64,000 nucleotides of DNA from Promicromonospora umidemergens (GCF_024171995.1 NZ_JAMTCT010000002.1:467357-531356), one strand, 5' to 3'. Positions 52,312-63,816 are shown, numbered from the stretch's first letter. Program-made: numbers and translations. Notes: generated from the letters alone by a model not told the origin.

Positions 52312-54980
52312 GCCTTCTCCTGCCCGACGTCGGGCCGGTCACCCTCAGGGACCGACTCGCCCTCGGCGGTGCTCACCTCTGGCTCGTCGGCGGAGGTCTC
52401 CGCCGAGTCCTCGTCCGCTGAGCCGGCGGCCGACTCGGGCTCGCTCGGCGAGTCAGGCGCGTCCGTTGCCGGCTCGCTCGGCTCGTCGACGGCGACCACC
52501 GCGGGCTGGTCGGCCGCGTTGGCGTCGTCGGCCTCGTTGGCCGATCCGGGATCGTCGGCGTGGTCCACATCGTCGGGCTCGTCGGGCTCGTCGGGCTCGT
52601 CAGGCTCGTCGGCCGAGTCGGCCGAGTCGGCCGAGTCGGCCGAGTCTGCCGAGTCTGCCGAGTCTGCCGAGTCTGCCGAGTCTGCCGAGTCTGCCGAGTC
52701 CGCTGAGTCCGCTGAGTCGGACGAGTCGGACGAGTCCGCCGAATCCCCGGAGTCAGCAGAGCCGGCTGACTCGTCGTCCTCGTCGTTCGGCTCGTCGTTC
52801 GGCTCGTCGGCGACCTTCTCGTCGCTGTCGGGCTCGTCGGCAGGCTCGTCCGCAGCTACGTCAGCCGACTCCTCAGGCACATCACCTTCGTCGTTCGAAG
52901 TGTCCTCCGCGACCTCCTCGGGGTGGTCGGCGACGTACTCCTCCTCGGCGAGCATCGCGTCCTCCTCGACGTCGAACACCGTGATGTCCTCGCCGGGTGT
53001 GTCAGCGCCGATGACCCGCTCGAGCGCCTTGCTGTCGACCGACGCCAGCAGCGCGGTCGCCTCGTCCGGCCGACCTGCGGCCTCGAGCGCCACTGCGCGC
53101 GCCTGCACGACCCGCAGCGCCAGGTCACCCTTGGCGTCGTCGGCCGCGACCTTGTCGAGCACGGCCAGGGCGGCCTCGTGCTCGCCCAGGTCCGAGCGGG
53201 CACCGCTAGCCACGATCGCGAGCTCGACGCGGCCGGTCACGTCGAGCGACGCGGCCTCCTCCGACGCGGCGAGCGCCAGTGCACGCTCCGGGCGGCCGAG
53301 GCCGCGCTCGGCGTCCGCCATGATCGGCAGGTGCTCGGACGAGCCGTTCAGCCGGCGAACCGTGCGCAGCTCGCGCAGCGCCTCCGCGAACCGGTTGGTG
53401 TGATACGCGGCCAGGCCGGCGGCCTCGCGCACGATGTCGATCCGGCCCGCGCCACGCACGGCCGCCTGGGTGTGCTCGTAGGCGCGCTCCGGGTCGACGT
53501 CGAGCAGGCGGCCCGCCATCACCAGGTGCAGCCCGACGTACTCGGCGTGGTCCTTGCTCAGGCCGCGCAGGCGCCCGCGCACGTCACGGTCGAGCTGGTT
53601 GAACGCGGCGTCCTCGGCGATCTCCGGCTCGGGGGGCCGCGGCGCACGTTCCTCGCGCTCCTCGCGGACGCCCTGGGCCGGGCGGTCGTCGCGGCGCGCC
53701 GGGCGGTCAGTGGTGTTCCCGCGGAGCGGGCGAGCACCCCGGTCGTCACGGCCACGGCTGTCCCGCGCGCCCCGGTCGTCACGGTCGCCGAACGAACGAC
53801 GCGGGCGGTCGTCGTCCCTGCGTGCCGGGCGGTCGGCGCTCCGGTCGTCACGGCGGACCGGACGATCCGTGCCCCGGTCGTCACGGCGGACCGGGCGGTC
53901 AGCGTCGTTGCGACGCGGGCGGTCAGCACCCCGGTCGTCACGACGCGGACGGTCGGTACCACGGTCCTCGAACGTGCGACGCGGGCGGTCGTCGTCCCGA
54001 CGTGCCGGGCGGTCGGTGCTCCGGTCATCACGACGGACCGGACGATCCGTGCCCCGGTCATCACGGCGAACCGGGCGGTCAGCGTCGTTGCGACGCGGAC
54101 GGTCAGCACCCCGGTCGTCACGACGCGGACGGTCGGTACCACGGTCCTCGAACGAACGACGCGGGCGGTCATCCCGGTCGCCGAAGGAGCGGTGCGAGCG
54201 GTCGTCGTCCCGACGTGCCGGGCGATCCGTGCCCCGGTCGTCGCGACGCGGGCGATCGGCGCCCCGGTCCTCGAACGAACGACGGGGACGCTCGTCGTCC
54301 CGACGTGCCGGACGGTCATCGTCCCGACGCGCCGGACGGCTGCCACCACGGTCCTCGAAGCTACGCTGCGGACGGTCGTCGCGGTCGAAGCTACGGCGGG
54401 GGCCGTCATCACGCCGTGCCGGACGGTCATCTTCCCGGCGCTGGGGACGGTCGTGCTCACGGCGCACAGGGCGCTCACCGTCGCGGCGCACCGGACGGTC
54501 GCCGCCCCGGTTGTCCCGGTTCTCGTACGGTCGACGCGAACGGTCGCCGTCGTTCCCGCGGTGCGGGCGGTCGGTGCGTGGTGCGCGGTCGTCGCGGCCG
54601 CCCCGGTACGCGGAGGTGCCGCCGCGGTTGTCCCGGTCCCCAGAGGAACGGGGGGAACGGTCGTCATCGTTGCGGCGGGGCGCGCGGTCGCCGACGCTCC
54701 GGTCGTCCTGACGCGGGCGGTCAGCGCCACGGTCGTCGCGGCGCGGGCGGTCAGCGCCACGGTCCTCGTACGGCCGGCGCGGGCGGTCTGAGCCGCGGTC
54801 GTCGCGCCGAGGGCTGTCACCGCCACGGGCGCCGTCGAACCGGCGGCCCCGGTCACTACCGCGCTCTCCGCCGCGGTCTTCGCGACGCGGACCCTGGCCC
54901 TCGTTGCGACTGCCGCTCTTGCGCTCGCCTTGGCGGTCGCCCTCGCGGTCGTTCCCCTGGTCACGGGGCGTTTCGTTCAC
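52308..54980 (-). CDS. TPR protein with Arg/Asp-rich arm and acidic Ser-Ala-Asp tail
   Basis: An 890-residue protein in three parts. Residues ~1-450 are a low-complexity arm of R-D-D-R and D-R-P-x-R-R-D units ('DRPRRDDRGADRPRR'), a charge-balanced disordered polyampholyte. Residues ~451-650 hold TPR-like helices ('LHLVMAGRLLDVDPERAYEH', 'YHTNRFAEALRELRTVRRLN'), comparable to the short TPR protein Rv1691. Residues ~665-890 are an acidic tail with runs of (Ser-Ala-Asp) and (Glu-Pro-Asp). The arm resembles tails of RNA helicases and RNase E, suggesting an RNA- or ribosome-associated scaffold; that is inference. GTG start. It is the first gene of the leftward housekeeping operon. Confidence 0.8.
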   Translation of the reverse strand: MNETPRDQGNDREGDRQGERKSGSRNEGQGPRREDRGGERGSDRGRRFDGARGGDSPRRDDRGSDRPRRPYEDRGADRPRRDDRGADRPRQDDRSVGDRAPRRNDDDRSPRSSGDRDNRGGTSAYRGGRDDRAPRTDRPHRGNDGDRSRRPYENRDNRGGDRPVRRDGERPVRREHDRPQRREDDRPARRDDGPRRSFDRDDRPQRSFEDRGGSRPARRDDDRPARRDDERPRRSFEDRGADRPRRDDRGTDRPARRDDDRSHRSFGDRDDRPRRSFEDRGTDRPRRDDRGADRPRRNDADRPVRRDDRGTDRPVRRDDRSTDRPARRDDDRPRRTFEDRGTDRPRRDDRGADRPRRNDADRPVRRDDRGTDRPVRRDDRSADRPARRDDDRPRRSFGDRDDRGARDSRGRDDRGARPLRGNTTDRPARRDDRPAQGVREEREERAPRPPEPEIAEDAAFNQLDRDVRGRLRGLSKDHAEYVGLHLVMAGRLLDVDPERAYEHTQAAVRGAGRIDIVREAAGLAAYHTNRFAEALRELRTVRRLNGSSEHLPIMADAERGLGRPERALALAASEEAASLDVTGRVELAIVASGARSDLGEHEAALAVLDKVAADDAKGDLALRVVQARAVALEAAGRPDEATALLASVDSKALERVIGADTPGEDITVFDVEEDAMLAEEEYVADHPEEVAEDTSNDEGDVPEESADVAADEPADEPDSDEKVADEPNDEPNDEDDESAGSADSGDSADSSDSSDSADSADSADSADSADSADSADSADSADSADSADSADEPDEPDEPDEPDDVDHADDPGSANEADDANAADQPAVVAVDEPSEPATDAPDSPSEPESAAGSADEDSAETSADEPEVSTAEGESVPEGDRPDVGQEKA
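52573..52730. repeat. 9-bp coding repeats (Ser-Ala-Asp and Glu-Pro-Asp)
   Basis: Tandem GCCGAGTCG/GCCGAGTCT units encode about eleven Ser-Ala-Asp triplets, next to repeated GGGCTCGTC units encoding Glu-Pro-Asp. The units keep the frame, so copy-number change would only alter tail length. Confidence 0.85.
53794..54170. repeat. 180-bp tandem duplication in the TPR gene
   Basis: The sequence matches itself at a shift of exactly 180 bp with few mismatches, giving two 60-residue units. The protein copies differ at only two positions (Ser/Thr and Thr/Ala). Above this level the arm is built of 30-60 bp degenerate repeats. Confidence 0.85.
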
Positions 54981-55101
54981 GGTGTTCCCTTCGATGACAG
55001 ATGCCCGCTCATTCTCCCATGCGGGCGGCCGTCCCCAGGGGTCGAAAGGCTGTGACGTTGCGTGCCCGAAGCCGACCCCGCGTCTGTCAGGTCACCCAGC
55101 C

Positions 55102-56919
55102 TCACACCCGCACCCGGGCGACCTCCGGGTTGAAGGCGTCGGGCTTGCGCACCATGCGTATCGCCGTCAGGACCAGGACCGCCACCAGGACCAGCAGCAC
55201 CACCATCCCTGCGTTGAACGCGAACCCGAAGATCCACAGGTAGCCGATGCCGCCCGCCGCGAGGCAGTAGTAGGTCATCGGCAGGATCGTCTTGCGGATC
55301 AGGTCACCCTCGCGCCCGAGCAGGCCAACGGTCGCGGCGGCGGCGACCACGTTGTGCACGGCCACCATGTTGCCCGCCGCGCCACCCACGGCCTGCAGGG
55401 CGGCTACCGTCTCGGGCGAGGCCGCGCCGATACCGAGACCGGTGTTGAACTGGAACAGGGAGAACATCATGTTGGACACGGTGTTCGATCCGGCCACGAA
55501 AGCGCCGAGCGCCCCGATGAACGGCGACACGATGGGCCAGCCCTGACCGGCCAGGTCGGCAGCGGCCTGGGCGAGCGTGATCGGCATCGAGTCGATCCCT
55601 GCCCCGTTGAAGTCGGGCCCGGAGTTGATGAAGATCCGCACCAGCGGCACCGCGCACAGGAGGGCGAACGCCGCGCCGCCGAGCTGCCCGGCCGCCACCT
55701 TCCACGACTCCCTGATCTGCGAGCCCTTCATGCCGTGCAGCACGTAGGTGACGAGGCACGCGAGCAGGAAGATCGCGCCCGGCGAGTACAGGAGGTCCAT
55801 GTTCTGGCTGATCCCGGTGCCGAAGATGTTCGACACCTCCAGCACCGCCGGGCCGGTCAGGAACTCCTTGATCGCCGGGACGTTCCGGGTGACCAGGAGC
55901 AGTGCCGCCACGATGAGGTACGGCGACCAGGCCCGGACCATCGACATCTTGCGGGTGAGGGTGGCCGCCTCCTTCGTGGGGTCGACGGTGCCCATCCAGC
56001 GGTCGCTCCAGCGCTCTCGTGGCGGGAAGTCCCACACGTCCTTGGGCATCAGGAAGCCCTTCGAGGACGTGAACATCACGAGCACCAGCCCGATGAACCC
56101 GCCGAGCATCGCCGGGAACTCCGGCCCGAGCACGTAGGCGACGGTCACGTAGGGCACGATCATCGCGAGCGCCGCGTAGACCGCGAACGGTGCGACGGCG
56201 AGGCCGGACCGGAACGACCGCTTCTCACCGTAGAACCCGCACATGAGGGTGACCAGGATGAGCGGCACCAGGATGCCGACGATCGCGTGGATGGTCGCCA
56301 CCTGCGTGGCGGTGTGCGCGATGAAACCGAGGTGGTCCAGACCGAGCACGTCGGCCCGCGCCTGCACCTCGGGCGCCAGCGCGCCAGAGGTGTCCGCCAG
56401 CCCGGTCCCGAGCCCCGTCAGCATCGGCGTGCCGACGGCGCCGAAGCTCACCGGCGTGGACTGGATGATGAGGCCGGCCATGACGGCGGCCGCCGCCGGG
56501 AAGCCGAGCGCCAGCAGGAGGGGGGCGACGACGGCGGCGGGCGTACCGAACCCGGCGGCCCCCTCGATGAACGACCCGAACAGCCAGGCGATGATGATCA
56601 CCTGGACCCGCCGGTCCGGGCTGATGGTGGTGAAGCCGGCCCGGATCGTCTGCAGGGCGCCGCTCTTGGTGAGCGTCTCCAGCATGAGCAGCGCACCGAA
56701 GATGATCCAGAGCAGCCCGATCGCGATCAGCAGGCCCTGCACGATGGACGCGCTGACCGCGACCAGCGACATCTTCCACGCGAACAGGGCGACGAGCACG
56801 ACCACCGCGAGGCCGACGGGCATCGCCGTCCGGGCGGGCCAGCGGAAGCCGAGCAGCAGGGTTCCCACAACAAGGATGGGGAGAAGTGCGAGCAGGGCAA
56901 GGACGGCGAGGTTGTCCAT
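55102..56919 (-). CDS. LctP-family permease (L-lactate/glycolate)
   Basis: A 605-residue transporter with about 13-14 membrane helices, of the LldP/GlcA family. It begins '[20 protein letters not shown]' and includes '[20 protein letters not shown]', the substrate-path motif of the family, and '[20 protein letters not shown]'. Family members carry L-lactate, D-lactate and glycolate with protons. The position after glcF and near malate synthase favours glycolate uptake; lactate cannot be excluded. A GntR-like dyad lies upstream at 56973-57001. Confidence 0.9.
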   Translation of the reverse strand: MDNLAVLALLALLPILVVGTLLLGFRWPARTAMPVGLAVVVLVALFAWKMSLVAVSASIVQGLLIAIGLLWIIFGALLMLETLTKSGALQTIRAGFTTISPDRRVQVIIIAWLFGSFIEGAAGFGTPAAVVAPLLLALGFPAAAAVMAGLIIQSTPVSFGAVGTPMLTGLGTGLADTSGALAPEVQARADVLGLDHLGFIAHTATQVATIHAIVGILVPLILVTLMCGFYGEKRSFRSGLAVAPFAVYAALAMIVPYVTVAYVLGPEFPAMLGGFIGLVLVMFTSSKGFLMPKDVWDFPPRERWSDRWMGTVDPTKEAATLTRKMSMVRAWSPYLIVAALLLVTRNVPAIKEFLTGPAVLEVSNIFGTGISQNMDLLYSPGAIFLLACLVTYVLHGMKGSQIRESWKVAAGQLGGAAFALLCAVPLVRIFINSGPDFNGAGIDSMPITLAQAAADLAGQGWPIVSPFIGALGAFVAGSNTVSNMMFSLFQFNTGLGIGAASPETVAALQAVGGAAGNMVAVHNVVAAAATVGLLGREGDLIRKTILPMTYYCLAAGGIGYLWIFGFAFNAGMVVLLVLVAVLVLTAIRMVRKPDAFNPEVARVRV

Positions 56920-56972
56920 GATGACTCCAGCTCCGGCGACGCTGCCGGGTAGGGTGCGCTAGTTATTTCGCA

Positions 56973-57001
56973 TGTCGGAACTATCACTCCACTGTCCGAC
57001 A
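56973..57001. promoter_or_regulatory. Candidate GntR/FCD-type operator upstream of the permease
   Basis: TGTCGGA and TCCGACA pair around a 15-bp centre. The right half, TGTCCGACA, is itself a TGTC-n-GACA palindrome close to the T-n-GT-n3-AC-n-A site of LldR/PdhR-type regulators. It lies about 55 bp upstream of the permease start. Confidence 0.45.
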
Positions 57002-57040
57002 AACGTAGCAGTTACCCCAGGCCACCGGGAGTACCCAAGA

Positions 57041-58372
57041 TCACGTCAGCAGGTCCCCCGGCCCGACGCCGCGCAGCGACGCGTCGAGCACCAGCACCAT
57101 GTGCGCCGTCGGCATCTCACGTCCCTGCCGGCCCAGGGCGTCGGTGATCTGCAGCAGGCACCCCGGGTTGGACGTGACGAGCAGCTCGGCGCCGGTGGCA
57201 GCTACGTTCGCAGCCTTCCGGTCACCCAGCTCCCGCGCGGGCTCCGGATTGGTCAGGTTGTAGATGCCGGCGGACCCGCAGCACATGTCGCCCTCGGCGA
57301 TCTCCTTGACCACCAGCTCAGGGATCGTCGCGAGCACGGCCCTCGGCTGCGCCTTCACACCCTGCGCGTGCCGCAGGTGACAGGCGTCGTGATACGCGAC
57401 GGTCATCGGCAGCGGGTGCCGCTGCGCGACGGGCTCCAGCTCCGCCAGCACCTCCGAGACGTCCCGGGACCGCGCGGCGAAGTCCGCGGCCCGCTCCGCG
57501 TACCGGGGGTCGTCCGCCAGCAGGTCCGCGTAGTCCTTCATGGTGGACCCGCACCCGGCCGAGTTGGCCACGATCCGCTCGACACCCGTCTCGGAGAACG
57601 TGTCGATGAGCGCCCGCGCGTAGTCCAGCCCTTCCGCCTCGCGCCCGGCGTGCACGGACAGCGCACCGCAGCACCCCTGGTCCGGCGGCACGACGACCTC
57701 GCACCCCTCGGCCGCCAGCACCCGCGCCGTCGCCGCGTTGACCCCCGGGTAGAACTCCCGCTGCACGCAGCCGAGCAGCATCCCGACGGTCATCCGCTGC
57801 ACGCCGACGGCGGGCACGAGCGCGGGCACCGGGACGCGCGGACCCACCGGCGGCGCTATCGCCTCCATCGTCGCCAGCGTCGGCGACAGGCGGGCCAGCA
57901 CCGGCCGCACCAGCCTCGACAGGCCGCTGCGCTGGTACAGCGCGAGCAAGGGCCGCACCAGGCGAAGCCGTTCGGGCCGGGGGAACAGCGCGAAGATCGC
58001 CGACCGCAGCAGCCGCTGCCCCCGCGTCCGGTGCTCGGCACCACGCCGTTCGACCTGCTGTCGCGTCGCCTCGACCAGCTTGTCGTACTGCACGCCCGAC
58101 GGGCACGCGGTCACGCACGCCATGCAGCCGAGGCACGCGTCGACGTGCTGCACCAGCGACGGCGACATCGGCTCCCCCTCGAGCCCCTCCTTCATGAGGT
58201 AGATCCGCCCGCGCGGGGAGTCCATCTCCTCGCCCCACAGCGAGTACGTGGGACAGGCGGGTAGGCAGAACCCGCAGTGCACGCAGTCGTCCACCAGCTC
58301 GCGAGCCGGCGGATGATGCTCGTCGAAGGCCCCGCCCAACGAGCCCAGCAGGTCCGGCTTCGCCTCGGTCAT
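57041..58372 (-). CDS. glcF: Glycolate oxidase iron-sulfur subunit GlcF
   Basis: A 443-residue GlcF-type electron-transfer subunit. Two [4Fe-4S] ferredoxin motifs are at the N-terminus ('CVHCGFCLPACPTY' and 'CLGCMACVTACPSGV'). Two CCG domains follow ('DQGCCGALSVHAGREAEGLD' and 'GDMCCGSAGIYNLTNPEPAR'), as in GlcF and LutA/HdrB. It passes electrons from GlcD to the quinone pool at the membrane. The ATG overlaps the glcE stop (TGATG). Confidence 0.93.
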   Translation of the reverse strand: MTEAKPDLLGSLGGAFDEHHPPARELVDDCVHCGFCLPACPTYSLWGEEMDSPRGRIYLMKEGLEGEPMSPSLVQHVDACLGCMACVTACPSGVQYDKLVEATRQQVERRGAEHRTRGQRLLRSAIFALFPRPERLRLVRPLLALYQRSGLSRLVRPVLARLSPTLATMEAIAPPVGPRVPVPALVPAVGVQRMTVGMLLGCVQREFYPGVNAATARVLAAEGCEVVVPPDQGCCGALSVHAGREAEGLDYARALIDTFSETGVERIVANSAGCGSTMKDYADLLADDPRYAERAADFAARSRDVSEVLAELEPVAQRHPLPMTVAYHDACHLRHAQGVKAQPRAVLATIPELVVKEIAEGDMCCGSAGIYNLTNPEPARELGDRKAANVAATGAELLVTSNPGCLLQITDALGRQGREMPTAHMVLVLDASLRGVGPGDLLT

Positions 58373-59646
58373 CAGATGCCTCCCACGAATCGGCCGGGCG
58401 CCAGGTTGCGCCCGGGATCGAGCTGCCGCTTGACCGCACGCATGAGATCGAGCCCGCCCACGGGCCCCCACGCGTCCAGCTCCGCGCGCACCTCGCGCGA
58501 CGCCCGCAGCACGGTGACGGTCCCGTCGCGCGGGTGCGTTGCGGCACCCCGCAGGTGCCCGACGGCGGCCGCCGTAGCCTCCGGCGTCCCCGTCACCAGC
58601 GCGTGCAGCACCCCGGCGGCGCTCCCCCGCAACGCCACGCCGACGCCGTACCGCTGCTCAGCGTCCCGGGCCGCCGCCAGCAGACCGGCCACACCGGTAA
58701 GGGTCGCGGTCGCCTTGGCACAGGTGCCACCACCGCCGGTCGAGCCTGTCGAGACCCCCGCACCCGGCAACGCCGCCCACCAGCGGGGCGCCTCTGCCTG
58801 CACCCGCCCGCCCAGCAGCTCGGCGACAGCGGCGGCCCGCTGCCCCACCGCGCTCCCCGTGCCCTCGATCAGCACTGCCACCTCGGCGACGTCACTCCCT
58901 GCCGGCCGGTCGATCTCCACTGCGGCGGGCGCGAGCTGCGACGCGACGACGTCCCGAGCCCGCGCGGCGACGTCGGCCAGCCGGCCGGTGGCCACGGCGT
59001 ACGCCCGGTCGGGACGGGCCGGGTGCAGCCGGAACGCGGCTCGCACCACCACGCCGAGCGTGCCGTACGCTCCGGTCAGGAGCTTGGCCAGGTCGTACCC
59101 GGCGACATTCTTGACGACCTTGCCGCCCGACGACGCAGTGGTGCCGTCGGCGAGCACCACGGTGGCCCCGAGCACCAGGTCGCGGAGCGCGCCGCGCTGC
59201 AGGCGACGCGGCCCGGACGCTCCGGTCGACAGCGCCCCGCCCACGGTGGATCCGGCCGCGAGCCGTTCCGGCGGCAGGTCCACCACGAGCTCCTGCGCCG
59301 CTGCCCGGACCGTCTCCGAGAGCTCCGCCACCGGCAGCCCCGCCTCGGCAACGACCACGAGGTCACCCGCGCCGTGCTCCACCAGCCGGTGCAGGCCCGT
59401 GGTGTCCAGGATCAGGTCGACCCGCTCGGGCGGGGCGCCCCAGTCCAGGGCGGTCGCGGCGCCGCGCGCGACTGTGACCAGGCCCTGGGCGGTCGCCTCG
59501 CGCAGCACCGCTGCCACCCCGTCAGCCGACGTCGGCCGCGCGACTGCAGCTGCAGGCACTCCGTCCACGGTATCCGCCGGACCCGCGACGGTGACCTGGC
59601 CGCCGGCCTGCTTCAGCGCGTCCTCGAGCCGCTGCAGGTCCGCCAT
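58372..59646 (-). CDS. glcE: Glycolate oxidase FAD-binding subunit GlcE
   Basis: A 424-residue FAD_binding_4 protein, shorter than GlcD, matching GlcE. It has 'PPERLAAGSTVGGALSTGAS' and 'GGKVVKNVAGYDLAKLLTGA', the latter highly characteristic of GlcE, plus 'GTLGVVVRAAFRLHP'. It forms the GlcDEF complex. An Ala/Gly-rich linker near residues 300-310 is unusual. It is coupled at both ends to glcD and glcF by TGATG overlaps. Confidence 0.92.
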   Translation of the reverse strand: MADLQRLEDALKQAGGQVTVAGPADTVDGVPAAAVARPTSADGVAAVLREATAQGLVTVARGAATALDWGAPPERVDLILDTTGLHRLVEHGAGDLVVVAEAGLPVAELSETVRAAAQELVVDLPPERLAAGSTVGGALSTGASGPRRLQRGALRDLVLGATVVLADGTTASSGGKVVKNVAGYDLAKLLTGAYGTLGVVVRAAFRLHPARPDRAYAVATGRLADVAARARDVVASQLAPAAVEIDRPAGSDVAEVAVLIEGTGSAVGQRAAAVAELLGGRVQAEAPRWWAALPGAGVSTGSTGGGGTCAKATATLTGVAGLLAAARDAEQRYGVGVALRGSAAGVLHALVTGTPEATAAAVGHLRGAATHPRDGTVTVLRASREVRAELDAWGPVGGLDLMRAVKRQLDPGRNLAPGRFVGGI

Positions 59647-61121
59647 CAGAAGACCTCCGCCACGCCGGACTCCGCGAGCGGGTGCGCGCCCCGATGCCGC
59701 CCCGGCTGCTCCCCGCACAGTCGCGGCGTGGGGAAGACCTTGCCGGGGTTGGCGATGCCCTCGGGGTCGAAGGCGCAGCGTACCGCCTGCATGGTCTCCA
59801 GGTCGTCGGCGGTGAACATGCGCGGCATGTGCTTGGCCTTGTCCGCGCCCACGCCGTGCTCACCCGTGATGGAGCCGCCGTGCTCAAGGCACAGGTCGAG
59901 GATCCCGCCGGCCACCTCTTCCGCCCGGTCGACGGCGCCCTCGACCGAGCCGTCGAACAGCACGAGCGGGTGCAGGTTGCCGTCGCCGGCGTGGAACACG
60001 TTCGCGACCCGCACGCCGGCGCTCTCTCCGAGCGCGGCGATCTGCCGCAGCACCAGCGGCAGCGCGGTCCGCGGGATCACGCCGTCCTGGACGATGTAGT
60101 CCGGGCTGATCCGGCCCACCGCCGCGAAAGCGGACTTGCGGCCCTTCCAGATCAGGGCGCGCTCGTCGTCGTCCGCCGCGACCCGCACCTCGAAGGAGCC
60201 GGCCGCCTCGCAGAGCCGCACCACGTCGTCGAACTCCCCCGCGACGTCGGGTGACGGCCCGTCCAGCTCGACCACGAGCACCGCGCCCGCGCCCGCCGGG
60301 TAGTTGCAGTGCACCGCCGCCTCCGCGGCCTCGATCGCGAGGGCGTCCATCATCTCGATCGCGGCGGGGATCACGCCGGCGGCGATGATCGCGGAGGTCG
60401 CGGCGCCGGCGTCGTCCATGGAGCGGAAGGCGGCGAGCAGGGTCCGGACCTCCTGCGGAAGCCGCGTCAGGCGCACGGTGGCCGAGGTGACGATGCCGAG
60501 CGTGCCCTCGCTCCCCACCAGCGCGCCGAGCAGGTCGTACCCGGGCGGGTCCGGCGCCTTGCCGCCGATCTCGACCTGCTCGCCGGCGGGCGTCACGAGG
60601 TCCACGCCGGTGACGTGGTTGGTGGTGAAGCCGTACTTCAGGCAGTGCGCGCCGCCCGAGTTCTCGGCGACGTTGCCGCCGATCGAGCAGACGGACTGGC
60701 TGGAGGGGTCCGGCGCGAAGTAGTACCCGTCCGGGCTCGTCGCGGCGGTGAGCTGCAGGTTGATCACCCCGGGGTCGACGACGGCGCGCTGGTCGTCGAC
60801 GTCGGCGTCCCGGATCGATCGCATCTGCGACAGGACCACGAGCACGCCCTCCGAGTGCGGCAGCGCCCCGCCCGACAGACCTGTGCCCGACCCGCGCGCG
60901 ACGAACGGCACCGAGTGCCGCGCACAGGCCCGGACCGCGGTAGCGACGTCGTCCGACCCCCGGGCCAGGACCACCACCCCCGGGATCACCCGGTAGGCCG
61001 CGAGCCCGTCGCACTCGTACGTACGACGCCGCTGCCGGTCGGTGATCACCCGCTCCGGACCGAGCTCGTCGACCAGCTCGCCGATGACGACGTCGAGCGC
61101 CGCGGACGCGTTCCCGGACAT
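59646..61121 (-). CDS. glcD: Glycolate oxidase catalytic subunit GlcD
   Basis: A 491-residue FAD-linked oxidase that converts glycolate to glyoxylate. It has the PCMH-type FAD domain ('VPFVARGSGTGLSGGALPHS', 'SIGGNVAENSGGAHCLKYGF') and the C-terminal catalytic domain with 'VANVFHAGDGNLHPLVLFDG' and 'SITGEHGVGADKAKHMPRMF'. D-lactate dehydrogenase relatives share this layout, but glcE and glcF next door identify it as GlcD. I choose the ATG at 61121 with AAGGAGGTT upstream over one eight codons earlier. Confidence 0.94.
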   Translation of the reverse strand: MSGNASAALDVVIGELVDELGPERVITDRQRRRTYECDGLAAYRVIPGVVVLARGSDDVATAVRACARHSVPFVARGSGTGLSGGALPHSEGVLVVLSQMRSIRDADVDDQRAVVDPGVINLQLTAATSPDGYYFAPDPSSQSVCSIGGNVAENSGGAHCLKYGFTTNHVTGVDLVTPAGEQVEIGGKAPDPPGYDLLGALVGSEGTLGIVTSATVRLTRLPQEVRTLLAAFRSMDDAGAATSAIIAAGVIPAAIEMMDALAIEAAEAAVHCNYPAGAGAVLVVELDGPSPDVAGEFDDVVRLCEAAGSFEVRVAADDDERALIWKGRKSAFAAVGRISPDYIVQDGVIPRTALPLVLRQIAALGESAGVRVANVFHAGDGNLHPLVLFDGSVEGAVDRAEEVAGGILDLCLEHGGSITGEHGVGADKAKHMPRMFTADDLETMQAVRCAFDPEGIANPGKVFPTPRLCGEQPGRHRGAHPLAESGVAEVF

Positions 61122-61175
61122 GGCAACCTCCTTGTTGCGAGCCACAACGTCTTCGTCAAGTCAGGGCATGTCGAG

Positions 61176-62762
<1,587 letters not shown>

Positions 62763-62816
62763 GTGTCTTCCCTCGGTCGAGTGGCTTGGTCCGGAGCCGC
62801 GTCGATTCCACGATCC

Positions 62817-62833
62817 GGAAACCAAATACTTCC
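62817..62833. promoter_or_regulatory. Candidate IclR operator upstream of aceB
   Basis: GGAA-N9-TTCC lies in the IclR-aceB spacer, 55 bp before the aceB start. The surrounding bases are AT-rich for this genome. IclR-type proteins bind such short dyads, but this one is weak. Confidence 0.35.
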
Positions 62834-62878
62834 TAGTGAAAACAGTAGGTGGCCGACGGCGCGGGGTCAACGCGACGC

Positions 62879-63625
62879 TCAGCCTCCGGACAGCTCCGCC
62901 GCGACGTCGAGCGCCACCTCGTGGAGCACGGGCACCGCGCGCTCGCCGAACTCGTAGGACACCCGTGCCGCCGGGCCCGAGACGGACAGCGCCGTCGGCA
63001 CGGGCGCACCCGGGACGACGACGGCGAAACACCGCACGCCGATCTCCTGCTCGCCGTCGTCCACGGCGTAGCCCTGCTCGCGGATCTCCCTCATCGCGGC
63101 CAGCAGCGCGTCGAGGTCCGTGATGGTCCGATCGGTCGCCGGCGCCAGGCCTGCCCGTGTCGCGATATCACGGACGGATGCGTCGGGAAGCTCGCCGAGG
63201 AGCGCCTTGCCGACGCCCGTGCTGTGCAGGTGGACTCGTCTTCCCACCTCGGTAAACATCCGCATCGAGTGCGACGACGCCGCCTGCGCCACGTACACAG
63301 CCATCTCCCCGTCGAGCATGGCGAGGTTCGCGGTCTCCCCGAGCTCGCGGGCCACGCGTGCCAGATGTCGCCGTGCACCGGCTCCGAGCTGTCGGCCGGC
63401 CGACTCGCCCAGGCGGATCATGCGGGCGCCGAGGGCGTAACGGCGCGACGGAAGCCTGCGCGCGTACCCGCGGGCAACCAGGGTGCGCATCAACCGGTGA
63501 ATGGTCGGCAGCGGCAGCCCCGACTGCTCCGAGAGCTCGCTCAGGCCGGCATCACCGCCGACCTCCGCCAGGATCTCGAGCAGATCAAGCGCTCGCTCGA
63601 CCGACTGCACGCCAGGTTCTGCCAC
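62879..63625 (-). CDS. IclR family transcriptional regulator
   Basis: A 248-residue IclR regulator. The winged helix-turn-helix is at residues 7-65 ('GLSELSEQSGLPLPTIHRLM'), and the effector domain at 80-245 has 'HLHSTGVGKALLGELPDAS' and 'GYAVDDGEQEIGVRCFAVVV', the small-molecule-binding region. Members control glyoxylate, allantoin and aromatic pathways. It is the first gene before aceB-glcDEF, so glyoxylate or a related acid is the likely effector. The GTG start is preceded by GAGGGTGTC. Confidence 0.92.
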   Translation of the reverse strand: MAEPGVQSVERALDLLEILAEVGGDAGLSELSEQSGLPLPTIHRLMRTLVARGYARRLPSRRYALGARMIRLGESAGRQLGAGARRHLARVARELGETANLAMLDGEMAVYVAQAASSHSMRMFTEVGRRVHLHSTGVGKALLGELPDASVRDIATRAGLAPATDRTITDLDALLAAMREIREQGYAVDDGEQEIGVRCFAVVVPGAPVPTALSVSGPAARVSYEFGERAVPVLHEVALDVAAELSGG

Positions 63626-63751
63626 GACACCCTCCCCATCAGAACGCCGGACCTACCGCCCGACGGAAACAGCATTCCACAGCGCGGAACCGGGGACCTT
63701 GCACACCGCCGTTGGTGTGATGGTGTCTTGGGATTGGTGGGGAAATGCAGT

Positions 63752-63803
63752 CAGGGGATGGAACCTGCACTACCCCGGAGGGTTGTGCGGGTTCCATCCC
63801 CTG
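63752..63803 (-). terminator. rRNA operon terminator
   Basis: A 14-bp perfect stem (CAGGGGATGGAACC / GGTTCCATCCCCTG) with an inner GCAC/GTGC extension lies 14 bp past the 5S rRNA in its transcription direction. Confidence 0.8.
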
Positions 63804-63816
63804 CTGGGAATGGTTG

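Noticed and set aside
52573..52730. Regular short repeats considered as a CRISPR-like array
   Set aside because: Units are 9 bp, uninterrupted by spacers, and keep the reading frame of the TPR protein's acidic tail.
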